29,073 bases of DNA. It comes from Flavobacteriales bacterium UBA6049 (GTDB taxonomy: Bacteria > Bacteroidota > Bacteroidia > Flavobacteriales_G > Salibacteraceae). The stretch covers positions 1 through 29,073 of the forward strand of contig DIYR01000251.1 of the NCBI GenBank assembly GCA_002429085.1, given 5' to 3'. The notes beneath the pieces are model-generated. The model was not told where the DNA came from, did no database searches, and worked only from the letters and a program-made list of their open reading frames with translations. Position 1 is the stretch's first letter. Each line of letters starts with the position of its first letter. Positions 1 to 6,971 of the stretch are shown here, one piece after another. Both the position numbers and the translations under genes were made by a program.

Positions 1-501
1 GGCAAGATAAAATCCGCTATCCTGATTGGGGAAAGCCTCCATCAGCCCCTTCATCATATACACGAGCGATGAATTCCCCTGCTCTAAGTAATTTGGTAAT
101 AAAGCAAGTATAGCAAGGTCTTCTGTATTAATATATCTTTTAAATCCTGTAGTGAAAGACCATTCATAAATAGAATGATCGACAACCATATGCTTACTGG
201 TTTCTGTACCAGTTGTTCCGCTACTCGTAAAGGTTAGTTCTGGATAATGCCCTTCGACAAAAATGGAGTGGGTCTTAAAAAATGAGATTGGCAGGAAAGG
301 TATTTCTTTCCAATTGGTTATAGTTTGTGGATTAACTGATAGCAACTCAACAAATCTCCTATAAGTAGGGACATACTTTGCTTGAAATCGGAAAACATCC
401 AAAACAACATTTTCAAAGGTGTCTTCGTTAATACCATTGTAGAGTTGAGTCAGAATATTTTCTGATTCAGTGTGAACCGATTTTGTAGATTTGGAATTCA
501 T
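1..501 (-). CDS. LuxE-like acyl-protein synthetase/acyltransferase, 5' part only
   Basis: Reading the minus strand from ATG at 501 gives 167 open codons to the window edge, so the C-terminal part lies outside. The translation has a helical N-terminus with the segment LDVFRFQAKYVPTY (about residues 34-47) and then FTSSGTTGTETS (91-102). That is the Gly/Ser/Thr-rich nucleotide-binding loop of the adenylate-forming superfamily in the form seen in LuxE-type acyl-protein synthetases and the related Bacteroidota 'acyltransferase' family. Family members activate or transfer acyl groups, but the substrate cannot be told here. The frame stays open upstream, with other ATGs at 525 and 540. I chose 501 because the residues after it resemble the usual family N-terminus. 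The start codon overlaps that of the divergent lipoprotein gene (shared CATG at 499-502). Confidence 0.72.
   Translation of the reverse strand, partial: MNSKSTKSVHTESENILTQLYNGINEDTFENVVLDVFRFQAKYVPTYRRFVELLSVNPQTITNWKEIPFLPISFFKTHSIFVEGHYPELTFTSSGTTGTETSKHMVVDHSIYEWSFTTGFKRYINTEDLAILALLPNYLEQGNSSLVYMMKGLMEAFPNQDSGFYLA
486..493 (+). promoter_or_regulatory. candidate -7 box for the small lipoprotein gene
   Basis: TAGATTTG matches the Bacteroidota primary-sigma -7 consensus TAnnTTTG exactly. It lies inside the 5' end of the divergent acyltransferase gene, only 6 nt before the ATG at 500, so the transcript would be almost leaderless. No clear -33 TTTG is visible. It could be a chance match. Confidence 0.3.
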
Positions 502-997
502 GAAAAGCAAAACTGTTGCAAACATACTATCCGTAGGCATTTTGTGCATGTCCATTTTTGCTTCTTGCAAGCAAGATGATTGTGACGATCCTGTTCCAAG
601 TTTGTCATATGATTCGTTTGTAGTAATAGGAGATTCCGCAACCTTGATCCACAATTTTATTGATTGTGATGGAGATATAGGTTTATCAAGTTCTGATACG
701 GTAGCGCCATTTAATTTTGGTGGTGATTATTATTACAATCTTAAGATTGATTTGCTTGTTTGGGAGAATAATGAATGGGTTGTAGTTGATCTAGATGGCG
801 AAGGATTTAATAATCGGATTCCACCAATCCAAGAAGAGACACAAGAAGAGACCTTGGAGGGGAAAATTAAATACAATATGCCCCTTCTATGGTTACGTGT
901 AGGAGGGGATTCAATTAGGTTCAGAAGTGTGCTTATAGATAGAGCTTTAAACGAAAGCAAACCAACAGTAAGCAAAACGATAATTCTTCCTTCCTAA
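500..997 (+). CDS. small lipoprotein of unknown function
   Basis: The protein has 165 residues from the ATG at 500; a TTG at 491 is also in frame but less likely. A lipoprotein signal peptide ends in the lipobox FASC, with the acylated Cys followed by an acidic tract (KQDDCDDP). The mature part contains DCDGDIGLSSSDT, a motif seen in other small secreted Bacteroidota proteins, and is rich in aromatic and beta-forming residues. I do not recognise a functional family. The gene ends 3 nt before the convergent stop of the Na+/Pi cotransporter gene, so there is no room for a terminator between them. The post-Cys acidic residues suggest surface export, but this is inference. Confidence 0.75.
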   Translation: MKSKTVANILSVGILCMSIFASCKQDDCDDPVPSLSYDSFVVIGDSATLIHNFIDCDGDIGLSSSDTVAPFNFGGDYYYNLKIDLLVWENNEWVVVDLDGEGFNNRIPPIQEETQEETLEGKIKYNMPLLWLRVGGDSIRFRSVLIDRALNESKPTVSKTIILPS

Positions 998-1000
998 GGC

Positions 1001-2710
1001 TTATACTTTTCCTGCAATAGAGTCGGTAACATTGCTCAAGTGATTGGCAAGCTGTTCACAGGCAGTGAATAGTTCTGTGTAAACCAATCCGCTTTTTACA
1101 TTGTAGTCTCCCTTTTCAATACTTTGGAGGTGTTGTTTACGTATATCATCGGCCATAGCCCTTAATTCTATTTTGAGAGCATTTGCTGCTTCAATGTCTG
1201 CTTTGTTGTATTCACCGCTTAGATTTGAATTCATTAATACAAAGGCTTCAGAAAGCTTTTCAAACATGCTAAGTAGTAAGTTCCGTTGTTCTGGGTTAAA
1301 CCAAGTTCTACTTTCTACCTTTTTTTCAATGTTCTTGGACATCTGGAAAAGTAAATCTCCAATTAACTCTAATTCATTAATGATGCTAAGCATGCTTCGT
1401 ACTCTACGAGATGAAGATTCTGATAATTCTCCTTCAGAAACCTTCATAAGATAGTCTCCAATTTCAACTTCAATTCTATCAGTAATGTCTTCGTACTTTT
1501 GAATCTTCTTGAGACGTTTTTCAACCTTTTTCATCTCTTTAGCGGAGAATAATTCGATCAAAAAGCCCATCATTCGTTGAGTTAAAGCTCCAAATTTGGC
1601 AACCTCTTTTCTAGCTTCTAGCAGCGAAAGCTCAGGAGTTCCCATCAGTCCTTTGTCAATGTATTCTAAATGATACTCCCTGTCGATTTTAGCATCTGAT
1701 TTGACAAGTTTTGTCACTGTTTTCTCAATGAAATTGACAAACCATACAAAAATGAACGTATTGGTTATGTTGAATGATATGTGGAATAAAGTAAGACCCC
1801 AATTAACTGTTTCTATATGCTCTTCAGAATGAGAGCTAACATCAAGAGGTGATATTCCTGTCGATTTGTAAATAAACGAATCTATACCTTGTATGAAAAG
1901 AGGGAATGCAAAGAGCATCCAACCAACTCCCATAATGTTAAAGAAGAGGTGGGCGCGAGCTGCACGTTTTGCATGTACATTTCCAACTAGAGCTGCAAGA
2001 TTTGCTGTAATGGTAGTACCAATGTTTTCACCAAGTACAATGGCTGCAGCGTTTTCAAAACCGATAATTCCCTTTGCACAAAGTGTGAGTGTTAGGGCAA
2101 TAGCGGCCGATGATGATTGTACAATAATGGTGAGTAATGTGCCAATAAAAACGAAAATGATAATGGAGAAAAATCCAAATTGATTTAATTCTCCAATAAA
2201 CTCCTCAATACCAGGTATTTGGTTGATGTCAGGAACACTACTTTTAAGAGCATCTAATCCCATAAATAGGATGGCAAAACCAATAAGGAATTCGGAGAAA
2301 CTTTTCGTTCGATCATTTCCAGAGAACATAAGTGGAAATGCAATGGCTATTACGGGAAGAGCATAAGACGACAAAGAAAACTTTGAGAATCCGAATGCAG
2401 TAATTAAAACGGCTGTAATAGTCGTACCAATATTGGCTCCCATTATTACGCTAATGGCCTGCTTTAAACTTAACAGTCCTGCATTTACGAAACTAACTAC
2501 CATTACAGTAGTAGCTGAAGAGGATTGAATCAAAGCTGTTGTGGTAAAGCCTGTTAAAACACCGGTGAATCTGTTAGAGGTTAAAGCCGCTAAAAATTCA
2601 CGCAGTCTATTACCAGCAATACGCTGGATTCCTTCGCTCATGTTTTTCATACCGTATATGAAAAGTCCTAATGAGCCAACTACCGTCAAAAATCCAATGA
2701 AATATTCCAA
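1001..2710 (-). CDS. Na+/phosphate cotransporter (NptA/PNaS family) with C-terminal PhoU-like domain
   Basis: The 569-residue protein imports inorganic phosphate across the inner membrane with sodium. Two inverted-repeat halves carry the family signature: QSSSATT at about residues 62-68 followed by GANIGTTITA, and QSSSAAI at about 198-204 followed by GENIGTTITA. Hydrophobic helices fill residues 1-340. The remaining 220 residues are charged and helical, as in the PhoU-like tail of bacterial members (KEVAKFGALTQRMMGF, then RVRSMLSIINELELIGDLL). The start MEYFIGFL is normal for the family. Its upstream region carries a TTAAC direct repeat shared with other genes of this island, which suggests phosphate-responsive control. 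No pstSCAB or separate phoU gene is in the window, so the PhoU-like tail is the only PhoU-type module here. Confidence 0.93.
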   Translation of the reverse strand: MEYFIGFLTVVGSLGLFIYGMKNMSEGIQRIAGNRLREFLAALTSNRFTGVLTGFTTTALIQSSSATTVMVVSFVNAGLLSLKQAISVIMGANIGTTITAVLITAFGFSKFSLSSYALPVIAIAFPLMFSGNDRTKSFSEFLIGFAILFMGLDALKSSVPDINQIPGIEEFIGELNQFGFFSIIIFVFIGTLLTIIVQSSSAAIALTLTLCAKGIIGFENAAAIVLGENIGTTITANLAALVGNVHAKRAARAHLFFNIMGVGWMLFAFPLFIQGIDSFIYKSTGISPLDVSSHSEEHIETVNWGLTLFHISFNITNTFIFVWFVNFIEKTVTKLVKSDAKIDREYHLEYIDKGLMGTPELSLLEARKEVAKFGALTQRMMGFLIELFSAKEMKKVEKRLKKIQKYEDITDRIEVEIGDYLMKVSEGELSESSSRRVRSMLSIINELELIGDLLFQMSKNIEKKVESRTWFNPEQRNLLLSMFEKLSEAFVLMNSNLSGEYNKADIEAANALKIELRAMADDIRKQHLQSIEKGDYNVKSGLVYTELFTACEQLANHLSNVTDSIAGKV

Positions 2711-2753
2711 AACGTCTTGATTTCTTGTTTTTAAGTAGGGTGAAAACAGCGGG

Positions 2754-2761
2754 CAAAGAAA
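2754..2761 (-). promoter_or_regulatory. probable -7 box of the Na+/Pi cotransporter gene
   Basis: Read on the minus strand the sequence is TTTCTTTG followed by CCC. It differs from TAnnTTTG at one position and shares the CTTTGYCC context of the promoters at 3643 and 8440. It lies 25 bp downstream of the TTAAC repeats and 43 bp before the start codon. Confidence 0.45.
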
Positions 2762-2786
2762 GCGAAAGAATGAGAAAATTGGGGTA

Positions 2787-2802
2787 GTTAAAGTTAAGTT
2801 AA
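2787..2802 (-). promoter_or_regulatory. candidate Pho-box-like operator upstream of the Na+/Pi cotransporter gene
   Basis: The minus strand reads TTAACTTAACTTTAAC. The outer TTAAC units start 11 bp apart, with a third unit between them. The same 16-bp design is found at 3609, 8263 and 8404. GTTAAC is self-complementary, so the site can also be read towards the divergent regulator gene at 2906. Confidence 0.55.
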
Positions 2803-2905
2803 CAAAAGTAATTTCAAACGCACATTTTTCTAATCATTGATTAAACACGAAGTAAAATACAGCTTAGATGTGGAGAATACTTTGCAGTACTAATCTGGAA
2901 TTATT

Positions 2906-3574
2906 ATGAGTAGCGTGAATGTATTAATCGTAGACGAAGATGATGCTTTTTTAGCAGAGCTAAAAGAGATCTTTGATGGCGATTCGTTATTTCAGGTAAT
3001 GAGCTGCAATAACTTTGATGAAGCTCAACAGATTCTTCAGAGTGAGCCTTTTCAGATACTGTTAACTGAGTTGATCTTCGCGAATCATGATGGTGTAGAG
3101 TTGATTGACTATGTACGGAAACAACTCAAGAGTGATATGTTAGTTGCTGTATTGACGGGAGTAAGAGATCAATATTCTCAGGTAACAGTATTGAATCATG
3201 GGGCAGATGATTTTTATCAGAAACCTATAAATCACCGTTTACTTAGAACGCGTTTAGCCGCGTTAACACGCAGGTTGCGTTATCAAGCCAAAGGAGAGAT
3301 TAAGGAAATAGGAGATGTACAGATTGACTATGAACGTTTCTTAGTAATTAGAAATGAAAGTAAGATTGAGCTACAGAAAAAGGAATTTGAAATAGTTGAT
3401 TTATTGGCAAACTCTCCTGATAAAGTCTTCACTCGAGAAGAAATTAAAAAGCAATTGTGGGATGATTTTGATGAAGTAAGGAATAGAACTATTGATGTTC
3501 ATATTAGAAAGTTGCGTTCTAAGCTTGGAGATGACTTTATTCATACAATTAAAGGAGTAGGGTATCGCTTTTAG
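2906..3574 (+). CDS. orphan OmpR/PhoB-family response regulator with Asp-to-Glu change at the phosphorylation site
   Basis: The 222-residue protein has a receiver domain (about 4-125) and a winged-helix DNA-binding domain (about 130-222). The acidic pocket (D10, E11), T84 and K106 are in place, and the DD-aromatic motif is DDF (101-103). The phospho-accepting Asp is missing: QILLTELIFANHDG aligns with LILLDVMMPEMDG so that E55 (codon 3068-3070) takes its place. The conserved Pro after it is also absent. The regulator at 8480 is a clear paralogue: the two share a YSQ segment after the conserved Thr and the stretch RTIDVHIRKLR in the DNA-binding region. No histidine kinase is adjacent. The likely reading is a transcription factor that works without phosphorylation, perhaps on the same sites as its paralogue; the target is inference. 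Confidence 0.9.
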   Translation: MSSVNVLIVDEDDAFLAELKEIFDGDSLFQVMSCNNFDEAQQILQSEPFQILLTELIFANHDGVELIDYVRKQLKSDMLVAVLTGVRDQYSQVTVLNHGADDFYQKPINHRLLRTRLAALTRRLRYQAKGEIKEIGDVQIDYERFLVIRNESKIELQKKEFEIVDLLANSPDKVFTREEIKKQLWDDFDEVRNRTIDVHIRKLRSKLGDDFIHTIKGVGYRF

Positions 3575-3588
3575 ATAGCGAATTACAC

Positions 3589-3624
3589 TTAATCAATAGT
3601 TAATAAGCTTAACGTAAGCGTAAC
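3589..3624 (+). promoter_or_regulatory. two tandem Pho-box-like elements before the small secreted protein gene
   Basis: TTAATCAATAGTTAAT (3589-3604) and TTAACGTAAGCGTAAC (3609-3624) each have half sites that start 11 bp apart. The downstream element ends 18 bp before a perfect -7 box, where a -33 element would normally lie, and no TTTG is found there. This arrangement fits an activator-dependent promoter. Confidence 0.55.
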
Positions 3625-3642
3625 ATAAAAGAAAAAAATTAT

Positions 3643-3650
3643 TAACTTTG
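3643..3650 (+). promoter_or_regulatory. -7 promoter box
   Basis: TAACTTTG is an exact match to TAnnTTTG and lies 27 bp before the chosen ATG at 3678. It is the same octamer as the box at 8440 before the PhoB-like gene. Confidence 0.65.
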
Positions 3651-3677
3651 TCCTTTATGAAAATGAAAGGAGAAGTT

Positions 3678-3968
3678 ATGAAGTGGATGATTATGGCAGT
3701 ATTTGTATTTCTATTTATAGGAGTGCATGGCCAAGAGGCAGGTGAAGAAGTAATTTCAATATTACCTGATGGGAGAGTTGAAGTTGTGGGTACTGATTTT
3801 TTTGGAGCAGAAGTGATCGTACTTTACAATAGCAATGGATTACGTGCATATCAGCAAAGAACTTTAGATGGTGAGATAACATTTGCTCACTATAATAATG
3901 GCATTTTGCGGGAATATGGTAGTTACGATATTGACGATAAAGATAAACCGCTACTAGTAGAGTATTAA
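3678..3968 (+). CDS. small secreted protein of unknown function
   Basis: The 96-residue protein starts at the ATG at 3678, which has GGAG at 3669-3672 five bases before it. In-frame ATGs at 3657 and 3663 lie upstream but would put charged residues before the signal peptide. Residues 1-18 form a signal peptide (MKWMIMAVFVFLFIGVHG, likely cut before Gln). The mature part of under 80 residues is rich in beta-forming residues (GRVEVVGTDFFGAEVIVLYNS) and has no cysteine. I do not recognise a family. The tandem TTAAC elements and the island context suggest that it is induced with the phosphate genes. A strong hairpin follows the stop codon. Confidence 0.7.
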   Translation: MKWMIMAVFVFLFIGVHGQEAGEEVISILPDGRVEVVGTDFFGAEVIVLYNSNGLRAYQQRTLDGEITFAHYNNGILREYGSYDIDDKDKPLLVEY

Positions 3969-3969
3969 A

Positions 3970-4006
3970 AAAAAGCGTTTAACGAAAACTTCGTTAAACG
4001 CTTTTT
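3970..4006. terminator. bidirectional intrinsic terminator
   Basis: A perfect 17-bp stem (3970-3986 with 3990-4006) has a 3-nt loop, with an A-run on one side and a T-run on the other. It serves the small secreted protein gene (plus) and the convergent TonB-dependent receptor gene (minus). Confidence 0.9.
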
Positions 4007-4026
4007 ACTTTTAAAATAGGTTCAGC

Positions 4027-6909
4027 TTAGAACTTATAACTAACGCCTAGACTAAATGATCGTCCTGGGTCGAATTCAGTGAATATTTGATCATCAGCCT
4101 CATAAGATTTAAAGAATTCTTGTCTCAAATCTCCTAGGATATTTCCTGCTTGAAAATCAACTTTGATATTACGCTCTTCTCCGAAAATTTTAGAACAACC
4201 AAAGTTTAAACTATGAAAAGGCTCTTGGTAAATATCTGGTACAAAACCAGTTCCAACTATTAGTAGAGTAGGACCTTTTACATTGTAGAACAAACCAGCA
4301 TTAAATCCTCGTTCGATATTTCCATATTCGAAACCAGCATTAATAACGTATGGAGCCTGTCCAGCCATCTGACGAGTGTCCTCGATATCTTCGCCTACTC
4401 TAGCATTATTTAGCCTAGCATTGTATTCGTTAGAGGCCATTTCAATGCTAGATTCTACAAATGTTACATTACCACTAAAGCTGTAGTTCATTAACATTGG
4501 TGATATGAATTCAAGATTCTTTCTTATTTCTAACTCAACCACTATTAGCTGACCGTCTCCAACATTGCGTGGTTGAGAATCGAAACTTGTATTAATAAGC
4601 GGATTTCTTACTAACTCAATTGGGTCAATGAATTTTTTGTAGAATACACTAATCGAATAAAGTTGGCCACGTTCCATGAATTTTTCAAATCGAAGATCAA
4701 CATTGTGAATATATGTTGATGTTAAATCACCATCCCAATCAGGTGGGTATTCGAACAAACCACCGTTAAATGTTCTTCCTGTCAATGGGTCAACAATCTG
4801 AGCAAATGATAACTCTTTAAATGAAGGACGAGCCACTGTTCGAGCATAGGCAAATCTTAAATTTAGATCATTTTTGAACCCTTGTATAAAGTTTACAGAT
4901 GGAAACAAGTCAAAAGTTTCTAATACCGTTTCATTATCTAGAACATTTCCACCAATATTACCGCTAGCACCAGCGATATCTCTACCTGTATGTTTTTGAT
5001 TGAAATACTCCGCTCTTACTCCTAGAATACTTCGTAAGCTTTTAGTTAATGCTATTTCTCCAGAGATATAACCAGCCGCGTTTATAGCGTTTGCTTCATA
5101 AGCATTAGAGTTGGGGTTGTTATTGTCGTTTGTCATGTAAGTACCTTCACCATTTACATCTGGGTAAATATTTTCTGGTAAAAGAACTTCGTTTGGATCA
5201 TTATTTTCCCAGTTCTGCGTTCCTAAAAAGCGAAGAGAATACTGGTTAATTTCATAATCTCTTCTTTTGTACAAGAAAGCAATACCTGTTTGAAGTTTGG
5301 CATCCTGTTCATTGAACTTGAATTTCTTAGTAACATCAACTTGGTTGTCTATTGAGAATTCATCGAGTTCTCGCCACAGTCGAATTGGTACACCTGCGTT
5401 TCCAGCTTGGAAACTAGTATCAACTGCGAATGTAAAAGCCGTTTTTCGAATATCAGGGTCGTTAGCGATAGAAAGCGTTGGAGACACTCTCCAATCGATT
5501 TCTAAATCTGGAGACAGAGTATGAGTACCATTAATTAAGGCATTTGTAATACTTCGCTGCTCATATTCCAAGTTGTCGGATTCTCCGATGTAACCAGATT
5601 TACCTACGGCATTTGTGTTCTGGTCTAAAGCAAAGATAGCAGCACGTTTAACTCCGTTCTGGATATGCATAAGTGTGAACTTGAGTTGATCTTTTTTCGT
5701 TTTGTATGCAATGCCCCCAAGTGCACCTATAAGGTTGTTTTGAGCACTTTGAATTCCTTTTTGAAGATCGGCATATACTAGCTCGTTTTCTGTGTTGTCT
5801 TGCGAACGTTGATACTCTCCGTATGTGATGTCATCGTAGTGCACTTGACTTTGCTTATAGTTCAAAGAGAATACATATCCCAGCGTTGGAGAGTCATTAC
5901 CTTCTTTTAATTTTTTCTGATTACCAGCAGTAAAGCCAAAATTGTAATCTAATAAGCTTGTGGTTGATTCTGCACCTAATTGTGGGTCAAACTGACTTGT
6001 CATGTCTTTCATTCCTTCGGGGTCGATGATAATCCGAGGGAAATTGTCAGGGTTTTTAGCATTACTGGGAAGTTCTCTTGTGCCATCATCAAATCCTAAA
6101 AAATCCAAATCACCTCCATCGTAGGTTAGAAAATCAGAATTAAAGTGCATGGAAGGATTGTAAGAAACACCTAACGATACTTCCATTATTTTTTCATCAG
6201 GAAATGCCTTGGTTTCAATATTTACTAGCCCACCAGTAAAATCTGCTGGTAGATCGGCAGTGAAGTTTTTTGCAACAACAATATTTGAAATAAGGTTTGT
6301 TGGAAACAAATCCATCTGTAATGAGTTGCGATCAGGGTCTAATCCTGGAATACGAACATCGTTTAAAGTAACTTTGGTATACCTATCACCTAGCCCTCTT
6401 ACGTAAATATACTTGCCGCCTTCAACTGAAACACCAGTTACACGTTTAGCAGCTTCAACAGCAGTTCCGTCACCAGCTAGCTCCATTTTTTTAGAGGAAA
6501 TACCATCTAACATCTTTACAGATTTCTGCTTCATCATCATTACCGCTGATTCAGATTCGTAATTCACTTGAGCAGTTACAGTAAACGTTTCTAATAATTC
6601 TGATTTCGGAACGAGTTTAACAGAGTTTACAACGGTTACTTCGTTTGCTTTCACTATAACTTCGGTTACTTCTGTTGGTGTAAGACCAATGAAATTAAAT
6701 TGAAGTGTATACGTGCCTGGAGCTGCGCTGATTTCGAATTTACCGTCAAAATCTGTTGATGCTCCAGTAGTTGTCCCCTTGATAATCACATTGGCCATAA
6801 ACAAAGGCTCACCTGTTTGAGAATCAATTACGGAACCTCGAATTATTCCATTCTGAGCGAATGCGAGAAATGGTAAAAGAAGAAGTGATAAAAGAGCTAG
6901 TTTTTTCAT
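4027..6909 (-). CDS. TonB-dependent outer-membrane receptor
   Basis: The 960-residue protein is a TonB-dependent outer-membrane importer. In order it has a signal peptide (1-18, ending FLAFA), a carboxypeptidase-regulatory-like beta-sandwich domain (about 22-105, with GTTTGASTDFDGKFEI), a plug domain (about 130-235, with KYIYVRGLGDRYTKVTLNDV and DLFPTNLISNIVV) and a long beta barrel ending in SLGVSYKF. No SusD partner is nearby, so it is not a classical SusCD system. Its upstream neighbour on the same strand is a surface beta-helix lipoprotein, and the pair probably works together. The ATG comes right after the U-tract of a hairpin, so expression may depend on readthrough. The substrate is unknown; phosphate or a phosphorylated compound is inference from the shared operator. 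Confidence 0.93.
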   Translation of the reverse strand: MKKLALLSLLLLPFLAFAQNGIIRGSVIDSQTGEPLFMANVIIKGTTTGASTDFDGKFEISAAPGTYTLQFNFIGLTPTEVTEVIVKANEVTVVNSVKLVPKSELLETFTVTAQVNYESESAVMMMKQKSVKMLDGISSKKMELAGDGTAVEAAKRVTGVSVEGGKYIYVRGLGDRYTKVTLNDVRIPGLDPDRNSLQMDLFPTNLISNIVVAKNFTADLPADFTGGLVNIETKAFPDEKIMEVSLGVSYNPSMHFNSDFLTYDGGDLDFLGFDDGTRELPSNAKNPDNFPRIIIDPEGMKDMTSQFDPQLGAESTTSLLDYNFGFTAGNQKKLKEGNDSPTLGYVFSLNYKQSQVHYDDITYGEYQRSQDNTENELVYADLQKGIQSAQNNLIGALGGIAYKTKKDQLKFTLMHIQNGVKRAAIFALDQNTNAVGKSGYIGESDNLEYEQRSITNALINGTHTLSPDLEIDWRVSPTLSIANDPDIRKTAFTFAVDTSFQAGNAGVPIRLWRELDEFSIDNQVDVTKKFKFNEQDAKLQTGIAFLYKRRDYEINQYSLRFLGTQNWENNDPNEVLLPENIYPDVNGEGTYMTNDNNNPNSNAYEANAINAAGYISGEIALTKSLRSILGVRAEYFNQKHTGRDIAGASGNIGGNVLDNETVLETFDLFPSVNFIQGFKNDLNLRFAYARTVARPSFKELSFAQIVDPLTGRTFNGGLFEYPPDWDGDLTSTYIHNVDLRFEKFMERGQLYSISVFYKKFIDPIELVRNPLINTSFDSQPRNVGDGQLIVVELEIRKNLEFISPMLMNYSFSGNVTFVESSIEMASNEYNARLNNARVGEDIEDTRQMAGQAPYVINAGFEYGNIERGFNAGLFYNVKGPTLLIVGTGFVPDIYQEPFHSLNFGCSKIFGEERNIKVDFQAGNILGDLRQEFFKSYEADDQIFTEFDPGRSFSLGVSYKF

Positions 6910-6911
6910 GA

Positions 6912-6950
6912 TGAAAAGAAAAAAAACCCACAGTGAGAACTGTGGGTTTT
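6912..6950 (-). terminator. intrinsic terminator or attenuator between the beta-helix lipoprotein and receptor genes
   Basis: A perfect 12-bp stem (6939-6950 with 6923-6934) with a 4-nt loop is followed on the minus strand by eight T, then C and four more T. The U-tract ends 2 nt before the ATG of the TonB-dependent receptor gene. It should end most transcripts from the lipoprotein gene and let a fraction through. Confidence 0.8.
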
Positions 6951-6971
6951 GTTATTATGAGATTGTAAAGA

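Noticed and set aside
1893..2183. Open frame of 96 codons on the plus strand
   Set aside because: It is antisense to the membrane part of the Na+/Pi cotransporter and has no recognisable features.
3979..3997. TTTAACG and CGTTAAA as further Pho-like half sites
   Set aside because: They are the two arms of the terminator stem and do not have the 11-bp direct-repeat spacing.
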